Positions 1-5,711 of a stretch of DNA of 5,711 nt are shown piece after piece. The stretch lies in assembly GCA_012514415.1 (NCBI GenBank), contig JAAZAH010000239.1:1-5711 (forward strand). The letters are read 5' to 3'. This stretch comes from Sandaracinaceae bacterium (GTDB taxonomy: Bacteria > Myxococcota_A > Polyangia > Polyangiales > Houyiibacteriaceae). Each line of letters starts with the position of its first letter. Position 1 is the first letter of the stretch. The translations under genes and the position numbers were made by a program. Below the pieces are notes generated by a model. The model saw only the letters and a program-made list of their open reading frames with translations, was not told where the DNA came from and ran no database searches.

Positions 1-1
1 A

Positions 2-1231
2 GCTCAAGAAGGCGGGGAGCTCCACCCGATCGGCTAACATGAAGACGAGCTGCGCAAAGCCGGCGAGTCCGCCGAGGACGCCTCCGGCGACGATGAGCTT
101 CCACTCATCTTGCTGGAAGGCGGGACGCAAAACGCCCTCGAATTCATCGCTCGGGAGCGCCTTCATGCGCCGCTCGAGATTGTCTTTGATGTCGATCGCC
201 TTGCCTGCAAAGACATGGAGCATTCCGCCGGGCTTATTGAAATCGGCGTGCGTTCGCTCTTTGATGTCCGCACGAATCTGATCGATCTTCGCCGTGTCCG
301 AAATCACCATCGCGGCCATGGGATGCGCGGCGTATTTATCGATGAGCTCGTCGATACGCGTGTCGACGATGTTGAGAACGCGCTCGCCGGTCTCGCCGGT
401 GGAGACGGTTTTCACGATATTATCCGGGCTGAGCACCTTGCCGGCGACGAGGGTCGAGAAGGCCGTAGCGACCTCGGATTGACGCTTATGGAAGACGCCC
501 TGGAAGGTGAAGGGGCCGATCTTCTTCGGCTTCTGAGGCTCGAAGACGAGGCGAAGGGCAACCCAATCCGTGACATATCCATTGAGGAAGCCGAAGACGG
601 GAAGGATCCACCACTCGGGATAGACGACCCAGATGAACATCTGGACGATACCGAAGAGGAAGCCGAAGTAGAGTCCCGAGCGGATGATGAACTTGAACTC
701 TTCATCGCCGACATCGAGGAACATCCGGCTCATCAGCTCTCGATCCTCGACAACCGCGTCGACGACGACCTGCTCAAGATCGAGGATGCTCGTGATGTTA
801 TCGCTGAGGTCTCCCGAGATGCGGAGGAGCACCTGTTCGACCTCATCGCGGACGGTGGCCCGCACCTTATCCTGCATGAACTCTCCCGCGTTCTGCCACA
901 TCGCGGGTGCGTGTTTTTGGGCGATCTCTTGGATGATCTGATCGGTGATCTCATCGATGACCGGGCCGAGGTTCTTTCCGAAGACTTCGGGCTTGAAGTC
1001 GGCGAAGAGCTCCTCAAGCGTGAGAAGCTTTGTCATGACGAGACGGTTCGAGACGCGCGCGAGCCGCTCCGCGTTCGCGGGGACGATGCCCTGCCATCCG
1101 AGGAAGGGTTTAATCCCTTTAAACTCGGTCGGATAGAACATCATTTTTACGGCAACGATATTGGTCGCCCAAGCGATGATCGCGCCGACGATCGGGATGA
1201 GAAGTACGGGGAGGGAGAAGTTATCCAGCAT
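2..1231 (-). CDS. DUF445 family membrane protein (C-terminus cut by left edge)
   Basis: The minus-strand frame from an ATG at 1231 stays open to the window edge, giving 410 residues with no stop. The protein starts with a hydrophobic segment (about residues 7-26) running into a TNIVAVKMMFYP motif (23-34), which is the signature of the DUF445 (YheB-like) family. A long helical, charged region follows (about 52-180), then a central membrane segment (about 184-220), a second copy of the motif (TDWVALRLVFEP, 221-232), more charged helical sequence, and a final hydrophobic segment rich in Gly (about 379-399). DUF445 proteins usually end soon after such a segment, so only a short tail is probably missing. 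The ATG has no strong Shine-Dalgarno sequence; a GAG lies about 9 bases upstream. The frame is open back to the stop of the Nudix gene, but I see no better start. The molecular function of the family is unknown to me; a membrane-anchored coiled-coil-like protein is all the sequence shows. Confidence 0.9.
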   Translation of the reverse strand, partial: MLDNFSLPVLLIPIVGAIIAWATNIVAVKMMFYPTEFKGIKPFLGWQGIVPANAERLARVSNRLVMTKLLTLEELFADFKPEVFGKNLGPVIDEITDQIIQEIAQKHAPAMWQNAGEFMQDKVRATVRDEVEQVLLRISGDLSDNITSILDLEQVVVDAVVEDRELMSRMFLDVGDEEFKFIIRSGLYFGFLFGIVQMFIWVVYPEWWILPVFGFLNGYVTDWVALRLVFEPQKPKKIGPFTFQGVFHKRQSEVATAFSTLVAGKVLSPDNIVKTVSTGETGERVLNIVDTRIDELIDKYAAHPMAAMVISDTAKIDQIRADIKERTHADFNKPGGMLHVFAGKAIDIKDNLERRMKALPSDEFEGVLRPAFQQDEWKLIVAGGVLGGLAGFAQLVFMLADRVELPAFLS

Positions 1232-1315
1232 GGGGACAGCTCGAAGCAGATCGGGGTGAGCGTGATGCTTCCAGACGAGGGCCGGAGGATCAAGCCGATT
1301 GATGTGCCGTAAGGT
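1232..1315 (-). other. 84-base spacer between Nudix and DUF445 genes
   Basis: The spacer is exactly 28 codons long, so the Nudix stop and the DUF445 start are in the same frame and the frame is open between them. It has a small inverted repeat (ATCAA at 1289-1293 with TTGAT at 1299-1303) and no visible terminator or promoter. The in-frame arrangement is probably coincidence. Confidence 0.3.
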
Positions 1316-1852
1316 TCATTCTTCTGGCACGGGCGACGCGGCGCGCGCCGAATTGGCGGCGTAATAGAGGACGGCGGCGATGGTCTTTCCATCCTCGATC
1401 TCTCCCTCGCGGATGAGGGAAAGGGCTTGGTCGAGCGTGACGGGGAAGGGGTCGACGTACTCGGTATCATCGAGGTTTTGCTCGCGCTCCTCGAGCTCGG
1501 TCGCCAGATAAACGTGCATCCGCTCGTCGCAGAAGCCGGGCGTTGCGTAGAATTCAAGGAGCTTCTCGATGGAGTGGGCGTAGTAGCCGGTCTCTTCCTC
1601 GAGCTCGCGGAGCGCGGCTTCTTTCGGATCCTCCCCCTCTTCGAGCTTCCCCGCCGGCGCCTCGATGAGATAGCGCCCAAAAATTTCGCGGAGCACGCGC
1701 ACAAGGAGCAGACGCCCATCGGGCAGAACGGGTAGGACGACGGCCGCTCCGGGATGACGAACCACCTCACGCTTCACCTTGCGGCCGTCAGGGAGCTCCG
1801 CATCGAAGCGCTCTACACCAAAGATCACACCGCGGAAGAGGGTCTCGCTCAT
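1316..1852 (-). CDS. Nudix hydrolase, ADP-ribose pyrophosphatase type
   Basis: This 178-residue protein has a complete Nudix box, GX5EX7REUXEEXGU, at residues 68-90: G68, E74, R82, E83, E86, E87 and G89 are all present, giving the metal-binding glutamates. The context around the box fits the ADP-ribose/nucleotide-sugar pyrophosphatase branch (NudF-like): LLLVRVLREIFGRYLIEAPAGKLE before it, and TPGFCDERMHVYLA (104-117) after it, equivalent to the SPG..DE..H.YLA motif of that group. The length is normal for the branch. By family knowledge it would hydrolyse ADP-ribose or related nucleoside diphosphate sugars to AMP plus a sugar phosphate in the cytoplasm; the exact substrate is not decided by the sequence. 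The ATG at 1852 lies 9 bases after the stop of the upstream SGNH gene, with only a weak CAGG immediately before it, so it is probably translated as part of the same transcript. It is cytoplasmic and has no evident role in the acylation genes upstream. Confidence 0.94.
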   Translation of the reverse strand: MSETLFRGVIFGVERFDAELPDGRKVKREVVRHPGAAVVLPVLPDGRLLLVRVLREIFGRYLIEAPAGKLEEGEDPKEAALRELEEETGYYAHSIEKLLEFYATPGFCDERMHVYLATELEEREQNLDDTEYVDPFPVTLDQALSLIREGEIEDGKTIAAVLYYAANSARAASPVPEE

Positions 1853-1861
1853 CCTGCGGAT

Positions 1862-3316
1862 CTATTCCTCACCGCGCGGCGCTTCAACCGAAGATTTCGC
1901 GTGGCGGATCTCTTCACCCTCAAGCGGGGTCGGCGCCTCGTGACTCGGTGCCTTCTCGAGGAGCGCCCCCAGGAGGACTTCGCCAAAGCGCTCATAACCG
2001 CGACGCCTGAAATGGATGTGATCTGGCGCCGCATAGGGCGGATCGAGCTCGTTCCAAGCCACCATCGACAGCGGCCCGCCTTGGAAGGCGACCATATCGT
2101 AGAAGGCGCATCCGTGCATCATCGCAGCGCGCCATTGAATCTCGATGATCTCATGCGTCCGCGGCCGGTCCTCAAAGGCGGTTCGCTCCCGATCGAGCGG
2201 GATGGGTCGATCCGAGGGACCGATAAGCAGGCACGAAGCCTCGGGCACGGTGTCGCGGATCCGCGCGAGCACCTGATGAAGCTCTGCCTCGTATTGGCTG
2301 AGCGGTTGATCGTCGCCGCTCTCATTGGTTCCATACGCGAGGACGATGAGATCGGGCTCGCGCTTTGCGAGATGGAGCCGGTAGAGGTTCTCTTCCCAAA
2401 GAAGGTGATTTCGGACGCGCGAGCCGTTGATCCCGAGGGTATCGAGCACGACGCCGGGGCCTTCGCTTTCGGCGACCACGCCGAAGATGCGTACCGGTCC
2501 CTCCTCAACAATCCGAACCTCGAAGGTATGCGGGCCCTCGGGAACGTTGAATTCCGCAAACCCGGCCGAGCGCTCGTCCGCCCGTGTTGAGATGATGCCG
2601 ACGGACTCTCCATCGATGAGCACCTCGAAGCTCCCACCCTCGGGCTGGTTCATATAAAAGAGCTCGAAGCGTCCGATTTTGCTCCCGAGCCCCCGCGTTC
2701 TCGAGATGATGCGCCCATAACTTCCGATCTCGCTGGCCTCCATCGCGGCGCCAGCGAGTCCGTAGTGATCGAGGACATTGGGCGGCGCGCCGATTCGGAG
2801 CGTCTTCCATTCGTCGCCATTGCTCTCGATGGTGAGCTGATGATGGCGATAGGAGCGCCAAGGGTGGATGGGAAGGACGAAGCCGGGGCCGCCATCGCCG
2901 TAGCGTTCTTGGAGCGCCTCGCGGAGGACGCCGGTGAAGAGATCGGCCGCCGTATGGGAGGCTCCGTAGAAAAGAAGCCGCGCTTTTCCTTCGCCGCGCC
3001 GCGCTCGCTCGAGAGCGCGATGAAAGCTGTCCATCGAGCGGCCATCGAGATCTTCAAGGGCGATGGGCAGCCCGGGCGGACCGTCTTCCTCGGGCTCGAA
3101 CAGGAGGCGGGGAGCGGGACGCGTCTCGGGCAGCCGAGCCATTGCTGTGAACTCACGAAGTGCGTGAACGAGGATGGAGCTCTCGGGCGCTTCGGCCGAT
3201 GCGTGTTGAGGTCCGGGGCCGTCCTCGCTCGTAAAGAGTCCGAGCACAACGAGCGCCAAAAGGCCGGCGATGAAGCTTAGGAGCGGGGAACGGATAGCGG
3301 ACCTGAGATGCACCAT
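1862..3316 (-). CDS. Exported SGNH/GDSL-fold protein with GAS block I, probable acyltransferase or esterase partner of the MBOAT
   Basis: The 484-residue protein starts with a short basic region and one hydrophobic segment (about residues 11-28), so it should be exported or anchored with its body in the periplasm. The SGNH blocks are recognisable: block I YGASHTAAD with presumed nucleophile Ser120, block II LGING (294-298), block III YGTNES with Asn331, and block V PDHIH with Asp432 and His435 as DxxH. The usual GDS is GAS here; in this fold the catalytic Asp comes from block V, so the triad appears intact. Between blocks I and II lie about 175 residues containing a predicted beta-rich part (FELFYMNQPEGGSFEVLIDG, 218-237, onwards), shared with the upstream paralogue. 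The place downstream of an MBOAT gene suggests a role in O-acylation of an extracytoplasmic glycan, as for PatB or AlgJ/AlgX; removal of acyl groups is an alternative. The ATG at 3316 is the first plausible start in the frame but has no visible Shine-Dalgarno sequence. The tail (about 455-484) is charged and looks disordered. Confidence 0.88.
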   Translation of the reverse strand: MVHLRSAIRSPLLSFIAGLLALVVLGLFTSEDGPGPQHASAEAPESSILVHALREFTAMARLPETRPAPRLLFEPEEDGPPGLPIALEDLDGRSMDSFHRALERARRGEGKARLLFYGASHTAADLFTGVLREALQERYGDGGPGFVLPIHPWRSYRHHQLTIESNGDEWKTLRIGAPPNVLDHYGLAGAAMEASEIGSYGRIISRTRGLGSKIGRFELFYMNQPEGGSFEVLIDGESVGIISTRADERSAGFAEFNVPEGPHTFEVRIVEEGPVRIFGVVAESEGPGVVLDTLGINGSRVRNHLLWEENLYRLHLAKREPDLIVLAYGTNESGDDQPLSQYEAELHQVLARIRDTVPEASCLLIGPSDRPIPLDRERTAFEDRPRTHEIIEIQWRAAMMHGCAFYDMVAFQGGPLSMVAWNELDPPYAAPDHIHFRRRGYERFGEVLLGALLEKAPSHEAPTPLEGEEIRHAKSSVEAPRGEE

Positions 3317-3406
3317 AGGACCATGCGGAATTTCGGGCGAAAACGCAATTCGTCCGCGTAGAAAACGTACGCTTTCCCTAGGAGGATATACGCAACCAGG
3401 GGATTT
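3317..3406 (-). other. 90-base spacer between the two SGNH genes
   Basis: This is the longest non-coding gap of the window and is visibly less GC-rich than the genes. It contains a small inverted repeat (3356-3372) but no convincing promoter, terminator or ribosome binding site for the SGNH gene starting at 3316. It could hold a weak internal promoter or a processing site; the sequence does not decide this. Confidence 0.3.
3356..3372. repeat. Short inverted repeat in the SGNH-SGNH spacer
   Basis: GCGTA at 3356-3360 is the exact reverse complement of TACGC at 3368-3372, with a 7-base loop. A 5-bp stem is short and could be chance. On the minus strand no T-run follows it, so it is not a standard intrinsic terminator. 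Confidence 0.3.
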
Positions 3407-5002
3407 TTATTCACCACCGTCGCGCGGCGGACTCTGGGGCTCGGGCGTCTGCGCCGGGACCTCGACGAGGCCGGGGAGCCTTTCGCGAAAATCGTGGAGG
3501 AGGGCTTTATAAAATAGGTTCCCGATCACCTCGTAGCCTGCGGGCGTCGCATGGCGATAATCGGAGAGGGCAAGTCTTGGGCGGCTCCTCGACCAAGCGC
3601 GCATCGAGCCTTCACCCCCCATGGCTTCGAATGTATTGAAGAAGGCGCACCCCTCCTCGAACGCCGCGATGCGCTGGGCAGAGACGATCGTCGGAACCAC
3701 AGGGATGGTTCGAACCCTTCCGCGCGAATCCACTTCGCCCTGATCGAGCGGAGCCATGATCAGGCAGCCGAGATCCTCTCGGTCGCCCTTCATATGACGG
3801 ATGACCTCGCGCATCTGCTCGACGTAGCGCTCCTCGGAGATGCGATCGCTTGATTCATTGCCGCCGAAGCCCAGAATCAAGAGGTTCACACCGCGCCGCT
3901 CGAGCTGCGCGCGGATATGCTCGGCGTCGAAGTTGAGGAGGCGATTCGCTCTTGCGCCGACGAGTCCGAGTGAGTCGTAGACCACGCCCGGACCCTCGCG
4001 CTCAAGGACGGCGCCGTAGAAATGCACGCGTCCGCCGAAAGCCCGGATCTCGAGGCGATCTTCGGTCTCTTCGCCGAGCGCGATGATCTCGACGGCATCT
4101 TCGAGCTCGTCCGAGCGCGTATCGACGACCGTATACTCCCCGCCCCCGACGCGGTAACGGAAACGTCCCCCGCGTCGATGCTTTTGATACCAAATCTCGA
4201 ATCGCGAAACCTTATCGCCGACGGGAGCGCGTGGATCGGCCCCGATGCTCGCGCTGGCGCCTTGTTGGGGCACGATTTGGTTGCCGCCATACCCATAATG
4301 GCCATCGCGGACGGTCCCTCGGGTCACTTCGCGGACAAAGAAATTTCCGTTATCCCACGCGTAGACGTCGCGGTGACGATACGGGAGGTGCCCGCTCGCG
4401 AAGAGGAGAAAACCATGCCCCGCATCACCAAAACGCGCTTGGAGGTGGCGCCGCATGGTGTGCGTGATGAGATCGGTCGCGATGCTTGAGTCGCCATAAT
4501 GCGCGATGCGCGTGACGAAATTGTCTTCGCCGCGCGCGGTCTTGATGAGCGCGCGATAGAACGGGGCGAGCCCACGGCCTTCGGGATCTTCGATGAATTG
4601 CTCGATGTCGCGGATCTCGTCTTCTTCGATGGTGAGCGCCGCGATGGCCGCCTCGCGGCTCTCTTCGGGCGTCGTCGGCTTTTTCCGAGGCGGACGCTTC
4701 GGGGGATCGAGCTCAAGGTTCGAGGCGACCGACTCACCGAGCTCTTCGCTAAGCTTTTCCGTGCTCGTCGTTCCCGATTGATAGCCCGTGCCGGCGATCG
4801 AGATCGATCCGGTATCCTGAAACGCCATGACGTTCGAGAACGGGATCGGATCGCCGGGGACCCAGACGCGATAATCCTCGAGTTCGCTGGAAAGATAAGG
4901 GACGCAAGCCAAGACGAGGAGCGCGAGCGCGAAGGCGCCGAGATGGCGGATCGCTGCTTGGGTCTCTCTCTGGGTGAGTTCGTTTTCGGCGGCGCTCTTC
5001 AC
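3407..5002 (-). CDS. Exported SGNH/GDSL-fold protein with canonical GDS block I, probable acyltransferase partner of the MBOAT
   Basis: This 531-residue protein starts at a GTG (5002). A hydrophobic segment at about residues 20-38 follows a short charged N-terminus and acts as signal anchor or signal peptide; the LVLAC ending at Cys33 resembles a weak lipobox. An apparently disordered linker follows, with a Pro/Lys/Arg-rich patch at about 97-113. The SGNH core has block I YGDSSIATD with Ser172, block II LGLVG (345-349), block III GFGGNES with Asn382, and block V SDYRH with Asp481 and His484, so all catalytic and oxyanion positions are present. The region between blocks I and II is about 174 residues, matching the downstream paralogue, and includes RFEIWYQ and the conserved EGPGVVYDSLG approach to block II. 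It follows the MBOAT stop by 75 bases. By analogy with PatB and AlgJ/AlgX it likely transfers or handles acyl groups on a periplasmic or surface glycan; hydrolase activity cannot be excluded. The C-terminus is Pro-rich (about 517-528). No strong ribosome binding site is visible. Confidence 0.9.
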   Translation of the reverse strand: MKSAAENELTQRETQAAIRHLGAFALALLVLACVPYLSSELEDYRVWVPGDPIPFSNVMAFQDTGSISIAGTGYQSGTTSTEKLSEELGESVASNLELDPPKRPPRKKPTTPEESREAAIAALTIEEDEIRDIEQFIEDPEGRGLAPFYRALIKTARGEDNFVTRIAHYGDSSIATDLITHTMRRHLQARFGDAGHGFLLFASGHLPYRHRDVYAWDNGNFFVREVTRGTVRDGHYGYGGNQIVPQQGASASIGADPRAPVGDKVSRFEIWYQKHRRGGRFRYRVGGGEYTVVDTRSDELEDAVEIIALGEETEDRLEIRAFGGRVHFYGAVLEREGPGVVYDSLGLVGARANRLLNFDAEHIRAQLERRGVNLLILGFGGNESSDRISEERYVEQMREVIRHMKGDREDLGCLIMAPLDQGEVDSRGRVRTIPVVPTIVSAQRIAAFEEGCAFFNTFEAMGGEGSMRAWSRSRPRLALSDYRHATPAGYEVIGNLFYKALLHDFRERLPGLVEVPAQTPEPQSPPRDGGE

Positions 5003-5077
5003 AGCAAAAATCAGCTTTACTCGAGGCTTAGAAGTCCGGTGGTCTCGCGTTCACCGCGGGCAGGCTTGGGACGCGGC
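5003..5077 (-). other. 75-base spacer between MBOAT and first SGNH gene
   Basis: The spacer holds a possible short hairpin (CCGCG at 5054-5058 pairing with CGCGG at 5072-5076, 13-base loop) right after the MBOAT stop, and AAGCCT occurs twice in it on the minus strand. No run of T follows the hairpin on the minus strand, so it is not a convincing terminator. I see no good -35/-10 pair. Co-transcription through the spacer is the simplest reading. Confidence 0.3.
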
Positions 5078-5711
5078 TTAGAACTGGAAGTAAATATAGG
5101 GGACGACCTCGCTCGTGGCGACTTGGCTGATGAGGCCCGCGACGACGATCGCGATGAGCGCCTGAGGAATGGGCGGAAGCTTTTTATAGCCCTCAATCAT
5201 CGACGCATAGATTCGGCGCGGCGAGAAATGCGCGATGAAGCTTCCGATGAGGATGATCCAGATCGGCGCGCTGATCTGTGCGAGCGAGCTTGTCCCGCTA
5301 AAGAGTCGCGTCGTCACTTCATAGGCATTGTCGAGGCTTTCGGCCCGGAAGAGGATGCGCGAAAAGACCACGAATTGGAGCGAGAGGAAGATCTTGAAGG
5401 CGAGGACGGGGAGGGCGTCGACATAACCCTTCGGCCGGTTTCTTCGGCGGGAATAGAAGCGGTGGAGCACCATCATCGTCCCTTGAAGCGCACCGTAGAT
5501 GACAAAGGTCCAGCCTGCCCCATGCCAGATGCCGATGAGGAACATGGTGAGCCAGAGGTTCCAATAGGCGCGCACGGGCCCACTCCTCGAGCCTCCGAGC
5601 GGGAAGTAGAGATAGTCCCGGAGCCAGCGAGAGAGCGTCATATGCCATCTTCGCCAGAACTCCGCGGGATTGGGCGCGAGGTAGGGGCGATCGAAATTCT
5701 CGGGCAGCTCG
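5078..5711 (-). CDS. MBOAT-family membrane O-acyltransferase, AlgI type (N-terminal part beyond right edge)
   Basis: About 210 C-terminal residues are visible; the frame is open to the right edge and stops with TAA at 5080-5078. The visible part begins just before the family signature FWRRWH.TLSRWLRDYLYFPLGG, then shows the membrane segment with the conserved histidine motif GIWHGAGW (His at visible residue 63), the FSRILFRAESLDNA motif, and further hydrophobic segments at about visible residues 99-119, 148-162 and 183-198. It ends in YIYFQF, a typical ending of AlgI-like proteins. Family members are multi-pass inner-membrane enzymes, usually about 450-520 residues, that pass an acyl group from a cytoplasmic donor across the membrane for O-acylation of glycans (AlgI for alginate, PatA for peptidoglycan, DltB for D-alanine on teichoic acid). 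The two downstream SGNH genes support a polysaccharide or peptidoglycan O-acetylation role. It is the first gene of the visible set, so the promoter is probably outside the window. Confidence 0.95.
   Translation of the reverse strand, partial: ELPENFDRPYLAPNPAEFWRRWHMTLSRWLRDYLYFPLGGSRSGPVRAYWNLWLTMFLIGIWHGAGWTFVIYGALQGTMMVLHRFYSRRRNRPKGYVDALPVLAFKIFLSLQFVVFSRILFRAESLDNAYEVTTRLFSGTSSLAQISAPIWIILIGSFIAHFSPRRIYASMIEGYKKLPPIPQALIAIVVAGLISQVATSEVVPYIYFQF

Noticed and set aside
110..1312. A 400-codon open frame on the plus strand
   Set aside because: It lies entirely antisense to the DUF445 gene and its spacer. The product is a monotonous Asp/Glu/Leu/Arg-rich sequence with no domain, while the minus-strand frame gives a recognisable family with membrane segments.
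1147..1770. A 207-codon minus-strand frame overlapping the Nudix gene
   Set aside because: It is an out-of-frame shadow rich in Ser, Arg and Pro; the true frame carries the intact Nudix box.
1754..2590. A 278-codon open frame on the plus strand
   Set aside because: It is antisense to the start of the Nudix gene and the 3' half of the second SGNH gene, both of which have clear catalytic motifs. The plus-strand product has no recognisable motif.
2650..3249. Minus-strand frame of 199 codons within the second SGNH gene
   Set aside because: It is an out-of-frame shadow with Ser/Arg/Pro-rich composition; the SGNH blocks are in the other frame.
3380..3385. A perfect AGGAGG on the plus strand in the spacer
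   Set aside because: No start codon follows at a suitable distance and no plus-strand gene is supported there, so it is a chance match.
5054..5076. Possible terminator hairpin after the MBOAT stop
   Set aside because: The stem is only about 5 bp with a 13-base loop, and no T-run follows on the minus strand.
5319..5648. A 109-codon minus-strand frame overlapping the MBOAT gene
   Set aside because: It is out of frame with the MBOAT reading frame, which has the conserved WRRWH and WHGA motifs and the YIYFQF ending.

Overview
The window carries five protein-coding genes, all on the minus strand. Read in transcription order from the right edge to the left edge they are: (1) the C-terminal part of an MBOAT-family membrane O-acyltransferase of the AlgI type (5078-5711, cut by the right edge); (2) an exported or membrane-anchored SGNH/GDSL-family protein (3407-5002); (3) a second, paralogous SGNH/GDSL-family protein (1862-3316); (4) a Nudix hydrolase of the ADP-ribose pyrophosphatase type (1316-1852); and (5) a DUF445 membrane protein (2-1231, cut by the left edge just before its C-terminus). 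There are no RNA genes, insertion sequences, CRISPR arrays or long repeats. The largest stretch without a gene is only 90 bases.

The first three genes form a coherent unit. An MBOAT transferase in the inner membrane followed by periplasm-facing SGNH-fold proteins is the arrangement known from alginate acetylation (AlgI with AlgJ/AlgX) and peptidoglycan O-acetylation (PatA with PatB). The likely job is therefore O-acylation, probably O-acetylation, of a polysaccharide or other glycan outside the cytoplasmic membrane. The glycan itself cannot be read from this sequence. The two SGNH proteins are clearly related to each other: same motif order, almost equal spacing between catalytic blocks, and a shared inserted region. 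They have diverged in a way that suggests a division of labour, because one keeps the canonical GDS block I and the other has GAS.

The Nudix and DUF445 genes follow on the same strand, with 9-base and 84-base gaps. They may be co-transcribed, but their functions (nucleotide-sugar or ADP-ribose clean-up; an uncharacterised membrane protein) have no obvious link to acylation.

The base composition looks GC-rich (around 60 % by eye). Exported enzymes paired with an AlgI-type MBOAT and the gene-family mix suit a Gram-negative bacterium. A deltaproteobacterial-type lineage such as Myxococcota or Bradymonadota is a guess from general style only. The long open frames on the plus strand (for example 110-1312 and 1754-2590) are antisense shadows of the minus-strand genes. 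The window looks like ordinary chromosome with one moderately interesting acylation locus; I do not see a clearly new defence, mobile or regulatory system.
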